From NCBI GenBank assembly GCA_920105625.2, contig OV050032.1, positions 131,027,810 to 131,091,809 of the forward strand: a DNA stretch of 64,000 bases, given 5' to 3'. A program made the translations under genes and the position numbers. This document shows, in pieces, positions 1 to 10,136 of this stretch. This DNA is from Clusia tigrina. Taxonomy: Eukaryota > Arthropoda > Insecta > Diptera > Clusiidae. Each line of letters starts with the position of its first letter. Within the stretch, counting starts at the first letter, position 1. The notes under the pieces are model-generated. The model worked only from the letters and a program-made list of their open reading frames with translations. It was not told the origin of the DNA and did not search any database.

Positions 1-279
1 CAAAAGTCGTTCCGAGCACTCAGAAACAGAGAAGCGAGGAACATTAACCAGGAAGCGCCTCAAAGATCCGCTCCACGAACAACAACGTCGTATGCAAATG
101 TAGTACGTAACAATACTCCGGTAGAAACCAATACGAACCTAACAACTCCGCTCAACAATCCAAATACTCAACTGAATGAGGATATGACCGAGTTAAAAAC
201 CTTGCTTAAAAAATTGATGGGTCAAGTGAGTATACTACTTAATCTACTAACCACAGTCGTAGCAAATATGTCGAAATGA
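1..279 (+). CDS. J1 ORF1 (gag) C-terminal tail, partial
   Basis: Frame 1 is open from the first base to TGA at 277-279 and equals the last 92 codons of the J2 gag. This piece lies after the zinc knuckles and is rich in Asn, Thr and Leu. Gag proteins of this clade bind element RNA and form the particle that carries it. The stop overlaps the ORF2 start in the four bases ATGA at 276-279, which suggests ORF2 is reached by termination-reinitiation. No lesion is seen in this part; the N-terminus is outside the window. Confidence 0.85.
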   Translation, partial: QKSFRALRNREARNINQEAPQRSAPRTTTSYANVVRNNTPVETNTNLTTPLNNPNTQLNEDMTELKTLLKKLMGQVSILLNLLTTVVANMSK

Positions 280-2969
280 ATAAATTATTAAAAATGGCAG
301 TCTGGAATGCCAATGGGCTCAGTCGTCATATCCAGGATATATCAGCTTTCTTAGCAGACAAAAATATTGACATTATGTTGATATCTGAAACCCATTTCAC
401 TGAAAAAAGTTACGCAAAAATTCCGCAATATGACCTATACTCCACAATCCACCCAGCTGGCACTGCCCGTGGGGGAACTGCTGTAATTATTTGCAATAGT
501 ATTGCACACGTGGAGCACGAATGTTATAAAAAGAAATACCTACAATCAACGGTTATAACAATTGATGATTATAAAGGCCCCATAACAATTGCAGCGGTAT
601 ATTGCCCTCCCAACCATCCAGTTAGCTGCGAACAGTTCCAAGAATTTTATAACTCCCTAGGATCAAGATTCATCGCTGGGGGTGATTATAATGCTAAGCA
701 TCCACAATGGGGGTCTAGAATAACAACTCCTAGAGGCCGTAACCTATATAAAGCTATGCAACAAAACAGCCTGTCCCACCTATCAACGGGTGAGCCAACC
801 TACTGGCCAACGGACAGAAACAAGCTTCCAGACGTTATCGACTTTTTTGTATCCAAAGGTGTACCAAAAACAAACACTTCCATGGAATCGTGCCTGGACC
901 TGTCATCAGATCACTCACCGATAGTTCTAACAATTAGCTGTGAGGCTCAGATCAGAGCAAGAACAATCTGTCTGCACAACAAAAGCACAAATTGGGAGCT
1001 GTTTAGACAAAGCATTATCGAGACTCTAGTCACCAATATTCCTTTAAAAAACAAAACAAATATAGACGATGCAGTAGAACTTTTGAACTCAGCCATTCAG
1101 CATGCTGCATGGACTTCCACATTGGAGCCCAGCTGTATAAGTAATCATCGTGATATAAGCCAGGTTGTAAAGGAGCAACTAAAAGAGAAGCGGAGACTGC
1201 GTCGAATTTGGCAAATGACCAGAAGCCCCTATGACAAAAACCGGTTCAATTGCGCTACAAAGCAACTCAAAAACGACCTACGGTCAACAAAAAATTCAGA
1301 AATACAAAGCTATCTCAGCAGCTTGTCACCTTCACAGGCTTCAGGTTATTCTCTATGGAAAGCTACAAAAAAACTAAATCAACCAACATCACATGTGCCA
1401 CCTATTAAAACGAAAGATGGCGGATGGGCCAGATCTGACAAGGAAAAAGCACAGTCATTTGCTCTTCATTTATTAGAAGTATTTGCGCCGTTTCCAAGCA
1501 AATATCCACAAGAAGACATAAAAATAGCTGAATTACTTGATGCCCCATACCAAATGGATATTCCGATCCAGCATTTTAAACTAAAAGAAATTAGAGGGAT
1601 TATCAAGAATACGCTAAAAGACAAAAAATCGCCGGGATATGACCTTATTACGAGCAGAATCCTAAAGGAGCTACCAGATTGCGGCTATAAATTCATTGCA
1701 CAACTATTCAATGCGATTATCCGATGTGACCACTTCCCAAGCCAATGGAAAGTGGCTCAAATTATCCTTGTTCCCAAACCTGGGAAACCGGCAGAAGTGG
1801 TTACTTCATATAGACCAATTAGCTTGCTTCCGATACTTTCCAAAATGTTTGAGAAACTTCTTTTGAAGCGACTCCTCCCAATCATCGAGTCAAAACAACT
1901 TATACCTTCCCATCAATTTGGATTCCGAAAGCATCATGCTACGATAGAACAAATAAATCGAGTATATGCATTTGCACAGAATGCACTAGAAAATAGAGAA
2001 TACTGTTCAGCTGCATTCCTGGATATCACCCAAGCATTCGACAAGGTGTGGCACCAAGGGTTACTGTACAAATTGAAAATGCATTTACCCTATCACTACT
2101 TTGCCATATTAAAGTCCTACTTAGAAAGCAGATTCTTCATGGTCAAAGTTAACAGCGACGTAACTTCCCTCCATCCAATCAAAGCTGGTGTTCCACAAGG
2201 GAGCGTTTTGGGACCTGTGCTCTACACACTATTCACGGCTGACCTGCCGCTGACTGTTACCACATATACCGCAACTTTTGCAGATGATACTGTTGTAATG
2301 GCCTGCAACAAAAACCCCGTGTTAGCCTCGAAGCATTTGCAGGAGAACCTGAACCAAATTGACTTATGGCTAGACAAGTGGCGAATAAAAGCAAATGCAA
2401 TAAAATCAGTGCAAACGACTTTTACCCTACGTGCAGGTTCTTGCCCTCCAGTGACACTAAGTAACTCCCAATTGCCACAAGCAGACCATGCAAAATACCT
2501 TGGGGTGCACCTGGATCGGCGGCTTACGTGGCGCTATCACATCTTCTCCAAACGGAAACAACTTGGAATAACGCTTAGGTCTTTGTTCTGGCTACTTGGA
2601 CGAAGGTCAGCCCTAACACTTGGAAATAAAGTCCTGATATATAAGGTAATACTGAAGCCCATATGGACTTATGGTATTCAAATTTGGGGATCAGCATCCA
2701 AGTCAAACCTGGACATCCTACAACGATTCCAATCAAAAGTCATACGACTGTGTGCTAATGCACCTTGGTATGTCAGCAACGACATCATTCATCGGGATCT
2801 AAACATCCCAAAAGTAAATGATGAAATCATGAAATATAGCCACTCATATCTCAAACGTCTTAGAGTCCATCCTAACAACCTAGCGGTAGAATTGATAACC
2901 AGCGATACCAGCGCGCGAAGACTAAAAAAATATGTACCATCGGACTTACCATTCAGATTTACCACCTAA
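276..2969 (+). CDS. J1 ORF2: apurinic-like endonuclease plus reverse transcriptase, intact
   Basis: 897 codons without interruption. The N-terminal third is an exonuclease-endonuclease-phosphatase type endonuclease that nicks target DNA. It has WNANGLS near residue 10, LISETHF near 36, YCPP near 110, GGDYNAKH near 137 and SDHSP near 213. The middle is a non-LTR reverse transcriptase with SYRPISLLP, HQFGFR, AAFLDITQAFDKVWH (first catalytic Asp), GVPQGSVLGPVLY and FADDTVV (paired catalytic Asp). The C-terminus has the thumb-like and Trp-rich tail usual in the clade. Every catalytic residue I looked for is present, unlike in J2, which has a Leu in SDH, a stop and two deletions. The ATG is chosen because it overlaps the gag stop as ATGA. 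This is the best candidate for a functional protein in the window, though activity is not proven. Confidence 0.93.
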   Translation: MNKLLKMAVWNANGLSRHIQDISAFLADKNIDIMLISETHFTEKSYAKIPQYDLYSTIHPAGTARGGTAVIICNSIAHVEHECYKKKYLQSTVITIDDYKGPITIAAVYCPPNHPVSCEQFQEFYNSLGSRFIAGGDYNAKHPQWGSRITTPRGRNLYKAMQQNSLSHLSTGEPTYWPTDRNKLPDVIDFFVSKGVPKTNTSMESCLDLSSDHSPIVLTISCEAQIRARTICLHNKSTNWELFRQSIIETLVTNIPLKNKTNIDDAVELLNSAIQHAAWTSTLEPSCISNHRDISQVVKEQLKEKRRLRRIWQMTRSPYDKNRFNCATKQLKNDLRSTKNSEIQSYLSSLSPSQASGYSLWKATKKLNQPTSHVPPIKTKDGGWARSDKEKAQSFALHLLEVFAPFPSKYPQEDIKIAELLDAPYQMDIPIQHFKLKEIRGIIKNTLKDKKSPGYDLITSRILKELPDCGYKFIAQLFNAIIRCDHFPSQWKVAQIILVPKPGKPAEVVTSYRPISLLPILSKMFEKLLLKRLLPIIESKQLIPSHQFGFRKHHATIEQINRVYAFAQNALENREYCSAAFLDITQAFDKVWHQGLLYKLKMHLPYHYFAILKSYLESRFFMVKVNSDVTSLHPIKAGVPQGSVLGPVLYTLFTADLPLTVTTYTATFADDTVVMACNKNPVLASKHLQENLNQIDLWLDKWRIKANAIKSVQTTFTLRAGSCPPVTLSNSQLPQADHAKYLGVHLDRRLTWRYHIFSKRKQLGITLRSLFWLLGRRSALTLGNKVLIYKVILKPIWTYGIQIWGSASKSNLDILQRFQSKVIRLCANAPWYVSNDIIHRDLNIPKVNDEIMKYSHSYLKRLRVHPNNLAVELITSDTSARRLKKYVPSDLPFRFTT

Positions 2970-3260
2970 GATCAAATTAGAAATAAAAAAAAAAAAATAA
3001 AAAAAAAAAAATAAAAAATAAAAAAAAAAAAAAAAAAAATTAAAAAAAAAAAAAAATTAAAAAATAATAATAATAAGGAATGAATGAAATTAATATATAT
3101 AGAATCTAACTTTGTTAAATTAATGTACCTAATGTATTGAATGTTACTGAAAATTCATACACATGTTTATAACCAAATATAATATAAGTAATACTGAATG
3201 TCCAGCTGGACAGATTGTAGTTAAATAAATGGAGATAAAAAAAAAAAAAAAAAAAAAAAA
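2970..3260 (+). other. J1 3' UTR with internal A-rich tract and terminal poly-A
   Basis: After the ORF2 stop there is a long A/AAT-rich stretch (2985-3076), a conserved block shared with J2 (about 3077-3236, ending ggagat), then 24 A. The internal A-rich tract is longer in J1 than in J2, where it includes an AAT repeat at about 25820-25843. This looks like slippage of simple sequence. The last A run marks the 3' end made by target-primed reverse transcription. Confidence 0.8.
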
Positions 3261-3525
3261 TATATTAGTTTTCGTACCATAACTTGTCAAAAACACTGTG
3301 CCTAAAATATTTGCAGTGCAATTCTTATTATTCTGTTTTTTATTCAGATTTTCGGACACAATTCTGTGTAGCTGCCTGTAACTGTCCCGTGCTTTTCTTG
3401 GAAGCCAAATTTATGTTGTGGGATTAAATTATAAGTCTCGAGATTAGGTTGCAAATTTCCCAATAAAAGTTTTTCAAATAACTTAGAGAGGGTTGCTATA
3501 AGACTAACAGGCCTATACGAGGGTT
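3261..3525 (-). pseudogene. Older non-LTR RT fragment interrupted by J1
   Basis: On the minus strand the sequence reads SYRPVSLIATLSKLFEKLL, then a motif like IPQHKFGF, then LHRIVSENLNKKQ. A frameshifted motif-A region resembling AxxFDKVWYE runs up to base 3261. These are the finger and motif-A parts of a Jockey-type reverse transcriptase. J1 ends exactly where this fragment begins, so J1 probably landed in it; the remaining part would lie left of the window. No start or stop can be assigned. The identification rests on motif order only. Confidence 0.65.
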
Positions 3526-6500
3526 ACAAATCCAAGTAAGTTTAAATATTCTTATTCTATAAAATGTGAAAGTAGACCACAAGATCGAAGATGACATCCT
3601 TAGTTTTACATTGCAATTATAAAGTAAGGAGGAGGTAATATAATGTTGTTGAGTTTGCTTCTCTCTTTGGTCAAGGGAAATAAAAAAATTAAAATGTTTG
3701 CTTTAAAACAATGTGAAAGAAAATAACAAAGTGAAGTAAAAGTTTAATTAAGAATGACGAGCGGGTATAATATAAGAAAGTCATAAAATTGGAATGGGCA
3801 AAATAAACCCACAAAATATCTCGAATGTCTCCATCTCTATTTCCATCCATCTCGAAATACATACCATAAAACTGAATTACACCAAATAAACTTTAATTGT
3901 CCACGTTTTTTGAATAGCTTGAAATTTGGAGCTGATGGACAAAAACGCAAGGCAGATTCGAAATCAGAAGCACAATTTATCGCAATCTTTAAGGAAAAAC
4001 TTCAAAAATTTTTAAAATGTTATTTAAAATAGTAGTAAGATGAAAATTCCATAAATGTGAGAAGACTATTCGTAGCCTAGCTAACAAATACAACTATGTA
4101 AAATTGAACATATATTAATAAAAGGATCACACATACCTTAAAATATTCAAATTTGCAGAAAAAAGGCGGTTGCTTTGCGATATTATAAATAAATAATAAT
4201 TCAACGATAACGGCTGTGCCGTGCTGAGAAATAAAAGTAAACTTGTATGAATTATGTTGCTCTGGGCCTTAGACTTGAGTTCTACTTTTTGATTAACGCG
4301 GTTTTGCTTGCTTTCACACTTCTACTTGTACGCTACTTTTCACCGCTTTCTTCTTTGCGTTCGAAAAAGAAATTCATTGTGTATGCAGCAACTATTTAAT
4401 TCCTCTTTTGAAAACCAGTATATTTTTATTTTGTGTGTTTTTAGCTTAATTTCGGAATTCACTTACTTTTGAATAAGATTTTAAAATATGGTTGTATGCT
4501 GCGTTGCTTCTATAGTAAATTAGTTGGTCAAGATAGTAGCACCATGCACAAAAAGTGTATGTATATGATAACCATTAATTTACATAGGAATCCTTTACAT
4601 TTCTCTTTGCTCTGGATGGCTACTGACATCAATTTCATTCACGTCGATTTGCATGGCTATCAAAAATATCCGAATCGACTTGTACTTTGGCGTCGCTGCC
4701 TGCCATATTTTCGCATTTTGTTAATTTTTCTTCGCAACGTATGCAATTGAACTTCACTTTGACTTTTTATATATTATTGTGTTTTGATAATTTATAACTT
4801 CTTCATATAAACGTAATTTTTATAAGTTTTATTTAGTTTGCTACATTATATATATTAACGATATATTATTTGGGTTATGCCACCCAAACCCACAACCATT
4901 CACCAACAATTGGTTTCATTTCATAAAAATATTTTATTCCAAAATAATTATTAAAAGCTAGTCCCCGAATAAACAGCCGATCTACGCGTCCTATTCACCA
5001 AAACGCGCGCAACACCTCGACGAAGGTAGCGACTGTGCAATTGATGTTAATAGTTCTGTTGTAGCGATCCGTCCGTTTAAAAGAACTTTGTCACGAACAA
5101 AGACATTTTAACTAAAATTCAATTTATCTGCGAATGTTTTCTCAAAATATGTATGTACAATATATTCGAATTTTTTCTCGAACAAATTTCTTTATACTTG
5201 TTTTTAACAAACGCACACTAATTTGGTCACAATTACAAAACTTGCGACAAACGAACAAAAATTTATTTTTGACTGCATTGTTTGGTCTGCCGTGGGGCAA
5301 GTTTTGTTCGCCTTTAATAAAATAAATGTAGATTGGAGTTATTGGTTTGCCAATAAAATATTGATGATTAAAATCTCTTACGAAATAAACATTATACTGA
5401 AAAAAATATAAAAATATAATAGGTTTTTAAAGCACTACTTCACGACGTGACGTATTGAAAATTTCTCTTATACAAATATATGTAGCCCAGAATTTATTTT
5501 AGTATAGCTCATAATCGACCCGCTAGTAACAAACATTGTCATAGCTCATATTAGGTTTACGTAGGTGATAATATACGATTGAATGGGTTGTGCACGCAAT
5601 AGCTCTCAAACCTTTAATTAAAATTAAATAATATTGTATTAAAATAAGGAGAAATAAGCTTATCCAAACGGGAAATTAGTTAAATTTGTTTTTCTGGGAA
5701 TTAGTTAAATTCGTGGTATTAAAAAATAATTATAAAAATCGTTGATAAAATATACATGCAATGAAGTAATTTGATCAATTTCTTGACCATCAAGCCGCAA
5801 TACACTCATACTTTTTACAAAAGAATACATATTTTTAGTACTTGATCTTCGACTTGATAATCAATTTATGTTTCAAGACGATAATCAATTCGGCTTTCAA
5901 TTATATGTCAGCTGTTTCGTGTGGGTACTGAGTAAGAAAGGAAAACCCAGATTAAATTTAAAATGTATCAACCTTTTTTTAAAATACATGCAATAAAATA
6001 AAAATATAGATAAAATAATGTATAATAAATGTTTGATAAATAAAGTATTTTATTATACATACATATCTGACGACGGCATTTTGAAAACAAATTGAATACC
6101 GTCTTGCCCATCAAGTTGAATGCACGCTACGTCACAGACGCAACTTGAACAGGTTTTGACAGACAATACATATGAGAACTTGAAGGGCAAGATACTGATC
6201 GTGCGGCAGCAGTGTAAAGACATCCGCTGTACATTCGTTTAATTTATTAGGTCTGTCACATCGCATACACTCGTGCAATGCGAGTTCACATCGTTCTCTT
6301 CAGTTCAGTAATTTCACGTTTTGTGACGCGAACATGAAAGTGCAGTTCCAGCAGGAATGATAGAGAAGAAGATTATGTATTGCGCAGGTCAGTTATAATT
6401 TTCTTTCTGAGTTTGTCATATCATTGCTGGGCTGTGACGTCAACGTAGCAATAAATACACAGTGCTGATCAAAAGTAATAGAGGGCGGATAGTGTATTTT

Positions 6501-6546
6501 AAATAAAAAATAAAATAAAAGGAATATAGATAGACAATTATTAAAA
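3526..6546. other. AT-rich DNA without recognisable genes
   Basis: About 3 kb of AT-rich sequence. Small ORFs (for example 93 codons at 4469-4750) have no recognisable domain and no conserved neighbours. A short hairpin TTTGGGT-TATGCC-ACCCAAA lies near 4869-4888. A more GC-rich stretch at about 4965-5100 could be part of an old LTR, but I cannot show this. The last 300 bases may be 5' sequence of the P-like relic that follows; I could not find its terminal repeats with confidence. Confidence 0.5.
6102..6192. repeat. Short inverted repeat (16-bp arms)
   Basis: TCTTGCCCATCAAGTT at 6102-6117 pairs with AACTTGAAGGGCAAGA at 6177-6192, 15 of 16 bases, with a 59-base spacer. A related CTTGACCATCAAG occurs near 5782. 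It could be the ends of a tiny inverted-repeat element or chance. No target duplication was recognised. Confidence 0.4.
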
Positions 6547-8274
6547 ATGAAATGTGCGGTAGTAAGTTGTAATAACTGGAATGAAAGCAAAGCGTCGGAG
6601 TGAAGTTTTTTCACCTTTCCGTTCGATGCGACTGTTTTAAAAAATTGGATAAATTTTTGCCGGCGAGAAAACGTTTTTAATCCGAAGACCAGCTTCATTT
6701 GCATGGAGCATTTTACAAATGATGACTGCGCAAATACCTTGAAGTACCAAATGGGTAAAATATAAATTATTTAAATTGAATTTGTGTTGCTGAACTTGTA
6801 CAATTCTTCCAGGCTTCACTACGCGGAGATTGTTGAATCGTGGCGCTGTGCCTACAATTTTCAAACCGAGTTTTGAACTGAACGCGTTGAACGGGAGGAA
6901 AATAAAAATATTGTCGCTAAGCTACTCCAAGAGCAAAATCTTGTCGCATCTCATAATGGTAATAAAAATTATCAACAATTTTTTATAGAGATATTAAAGG
7001 TGTAAATTTTAGAGGAACTTTTGGTGGAGAGCTGTGTGTCCAAAGAGGCTCTAAGTGTGATCGCAGAAGACCCGCGTCCAGTAGATGAGAACAAGGAAAA
7101 CTCTTTCCTCTACTCTACACATAATAACTACTCTACATATAATAACACATACGTATTTACGGACATCGGGGTGATTTTAGTGGGTTGAGGCGCCACACTA
7201 AAAGGGTTTTTGACTGCTTTACACCTCGTAAAAAAAAAGTATTTACATTTGCAGACGAACGATTGGTTCGATATCATGAATGTTATGGTGCCACGTGCAG
7301 ACTCAAGGGAACGTTGCCACGGTTACGGACTTGCCCTGAATGTCCAAAATAAAATAATAGATGAAATGACGGAGTTGGTAAACAACATGAGAGTCATTAA
7401 GTTTGCTATCAGTTCAAAAAGGTTAAAATTTAATTATGTTATATGTTTTCAATAATATATCAAAGTTTTATACTTGCAGGTATTATCCAGTCAAACAATG
7501 CGGTGAAGATGTTACATGGCCATATAAATAAGCGCTTCAAAGCAAAGTATGTATTAACATACCGACTGAACCAGGATGTTCTAGAAAACTTTTTCGGTGT
7601 CATTCGTGCAAAAGGTGGGCTGCATGACCATCCAGATCAACAAGAGTTCAAATATCGCCTCAGATCATATATACTTGGTCGCAATGAAGGCGTTATATCG
7701 AACTCTGCTAATGTTGAAGTAGACGATACTCCTGACTTGGAAAGCTCGCAACCATCTTTAACAGGTATTTCGAAATTAGACAATTTTATTTAAATTAATT
7801 TGTCTCTATTTATCATGGTATCATATTAAATACTATGTGTGTCCCGCGTGAAATCAACAACACCACAATGGAACAGACAGCGTTGGAAGGCCTGGCGTAC
7901 GATGGTCTTGAAAATCTTGCTGGTTACATATGCCACAAATTGCGTGAAGACATCGACAACACTGCGATTGAAGACAAGGCTGATTCATTATATACGAGCG
8001 TACGTGGGTTAACCATTTAAGTGAAGGGGGGTTAGCCAAACCATCAGAAAATATGATGGTTTGTATAAGTGCATTACAAAATATTTTTGAAGCAATTAAC
8101 GGAGACGGTTTGCTTATTGCGAATAATTTTATTCAAAAACATTTTGATTGCAATATTAACGTGAAAAAATTGTTTTTCCGGGCGAGAATGTTTTTTAAAA
8201 TCAGAAAATTGAATAAAGAAATTGAAGAAAACGCCTGCAAAAGAAAAATAAAATTTTGTAAAACATTAGCATAG
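6547..8274 (+). pseudogene. THAP-domain / P-element-like transposase relic
   Basis: The first exon (6547-6754) encodes a THAP zinc finger, the DNA-binding domain of P-type transposases: CAVVSC at the start, then FFTFP, a Trp, ICMEHF (the C-x2-H pair), and after a 58-base GT-AG intron (6755-6812) GAVPTIF. TGA at 6601-6603 breaks the finger. A second intron probably starts at 6959 and is followed by an acidic linker. The central RNase-H-like catalytic region is missing: the relic passes straight to C-terminal parts, with YRLNQDVLENFFG and DHPDQQEFKYRLR, an intron at about 7427-7481, then a late EGGLAKPSENM block. Near 7995-8005 a one-base frameshift precedes that block. Known P-type transposases are about 750 residues; this relic retains about half. 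It is non-functional. Its terminal repeats were not identified. Confidence 0.8.
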
Positions 8275-8278
8275 TTTT

Positions 8279-8360
8279 ATTATTATTACTAATATAATAT
8301 TATTGTTATTATTATACTCTTATTATTATACTATTATTATTATTATTATTATTATTACTT
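8279..8360. repeat. (ATT)n-like microsatellite
   Basis: An imperfect TTA/ATT trinucleotide run starts 5 bases after the last stop of the P-like relic. It looks like simple slippage, possibly seeded by an A/T-rich element tail. Confidence 0.85.
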
Positions 8361-9848
8361 TTGCTATTATTCACAATAAACTATTTGAAAAAACACATAC
8401 ACTTCACTTTTGTTTGCACAACTGATTTATCCAATTTAGCATTTATGATGGGCGGTTTTCGAATATAAATAATTGCAATTTAAATTTAATATTTGTCCCA
8501 ATATATTTGTAATATATTGTAAAATGTATTTCGCCGCAAAATGTTTCATGTAAAAAAATATATTTTTCTATTTTTAATATTACACAGCAATGTTTACTTT
8601 TTTCTTTACAAAATATACGCTAGTTTGCCATTTCTCTTTGCAACCATGCTATTATGACGTAGATGAGCAGAACGAAACATTTTTGTGCATCGCTTTGCGC
8701 AATCTTTGTCTCTATTATTTTTGAGTACCAGTACATAATAAAAAGCTTTTTTTTTATAACTAAGCTCCGTAAAGTTTAAGTGAATTCGATAATCATACAT
8801 TATAATTAATAAAAGGGAAGAAAATAATAAATAATTGATATATAATAAATAATTGATACACTATTAAACAATTTTGTCGAAAAGGAATAAGAGGAATTAC
8901 GCTTTTACAATGGATATGATAATCATTAATTATTTTAAATTCAGAAAGTGTTTATTTTCTATATAATTCAATTTAGAATTATAGTAGTAAAGGAAAAAAT
9001 TCAAAAATGTTCGTTAGTTTTGAAAACAGAACATAAACTGAGGTGCACTAGAAAAATTTCAATGTAGCCAGTTCATGAACTGAAAGTGAACTTTCTGCAA
9101 CGCCAACAGGAAAGTGCAGATGGACTCGTGACACGAACACAGTTCAATGCAGAAAGTGTTGTATTCACAGCAGTGATTACAGCGGCTTATATAATGCTGC
9201 ACACACACGAGGCAACCGTCGAGTAACGTGTTGTTGCAACCTGTATTTCTTATTTAATACACACGGGGCAACCGTTGCAGCAACTTCATTACTGTGTGTA
9301 CTGTGTAATCAAACGGACCTACGCGGAAGAAAGGCAAATATTTGAAATGAGTGATGTACTAAGGGAATTTTTATGCAATTATTGTTTTTGACAAACTACT
9401 GTATAAAGATGAGGAGATGTAACCAAAAAAGAAAAGAAGAATGTAGTCAAAAAATTGGCTTTTAAAAAAAGAAGAATCTTCAAATTATATATTGTTGAAG
9501 GAATTAAAAGAAAATGAACCAAAAGACTAATGAAATTATATGACGATGAACGAAAAAACATTCGAGAAATAGTAGGACATGATGAATTTTAACCAATTTT
9601 AATTTGTTTTCAGCTGCTATTTTTATTTGCTTCACAATTCACTGTTTTCACTTTTTGCTTCACTCCGCGAAAAGCAAAAACAACTTCTCATCACGCTGGT
9701 TTTCAACGAACTAAGCCAGTAAACGTGGTACACAACGATACACACGAGGCAACCGTTGCAGCAACGGTCACAAAATATCTAAATAATTTCATATTTCAGG
9801 CAACGGTTGCTGCAACACGCATTTCAACGAGCAACTAAGCTACACACG
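8361..9848. other. AT-rich intergenic stretch before the gypsy array
   Basis: No supported gene. Small ORFs on both strands lack domains. The right third (9200-9820) holds repeated GCAAC-type motifs, listed separately. The stretch ends where the leftmost LTR of the gypsy array begins. Confidence 0.55.
9268..9816. repeat. Dispersed 17-bp GCAAC-S-GTTGC-W-GCAAC motif
   Basis: Three full copies occur in the same orientation at 9268-9284, 9749-9765 and 9800-9816, plus a decayed one near 9211. The third carries two substitutions relative to the first two. Several are preceded by ACACACG(A/G)GG. Each unit contains a near-palindrome GCAAC/GTTGC. The set may be subterminal repeats of a small non-autonomous DNA transposon; no coding sequence is associated. 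Confidence 0.6.
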
Positions 9849-10136
9849 ACTTACGTTTTTGTTGTGTCCGAACGACTTTTTAAAAAAGAGAAGACAAGTT
9901 TTTTATTACAGTGAACTGTCACTGATCAGAAGCCAAACCAAACTGAATTTTATTTAATAATCATTCTTACGTTAAACATAAATTTTGTGTACTCTAAAAA
10001 TGCTTATTATGCAATTTACATTTGGTGTTGCAATTCTTTGAATTGCTATTATTTGAAAAGTGTTAATTAATCAATTTTATTGATTTAAAGCATTTATTTA
10101 AATTCTTGGAATCTTGTTTACATTTTACATTTTCAT
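9849..10136 (-). repeat. LTR 1 (3' LTR of copy A)
   Basis: The block beginning acttacgtttttgttgtg recurs at 27814 and 34572. Here its left neighbour is unrelated DNA instead of a primer site, so this is the outer 3' LTR of the array on the minus strand. The inner limit is not clear: env A stops at 10137 and no obvious polypurine tract is seen, so the LTR may be slightly shorter than given. Confidence 0.7.

Larger units (their letters stand above)
1..3260 (+). mobile_element. Jockey-clade non-LTR retrotransposon J1, 5' part outside window
   Basis: Bases 1-3260 match the 3' part of the second copy J2 (22860-26020) almost base for base. They hold the gag tail, an endonuclease-RT ORF2, an A-rich 3' UTR and a terminal A run at 3237-3260. 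ORF order, zinc-knuckle gag upstream and poly-A end fit the Jockey clade. The element continues left of base 1, so its 5' end and target duplication cannot be seen. It lies in an older minus-strand RT fragment that resumes at 3261. Low divergence from J2 suggests both inserted fairly recently. Confidence 0.93.

Noticed and set aside
4469..4750. 93-codon plus-strand ORF in AT-rich DNA
   Set aside because: No domain, no conserved start context and composition like its neighbours; likely chance.
5134..5411. Overlapping 60-codon ORFs
   Set aside because: Low complexity, two frames over the same bases, no recognisable protein.
6393..6864. Minus-strand ORFs across the P-like relic
   Set aside because: Antisense shadows of the THAP exon and its intron.
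8279..8360. CRISPR-like or satellite array
   Set aside because: Simple ATT slippage, no spacers or unit structure; eukaryotic context.
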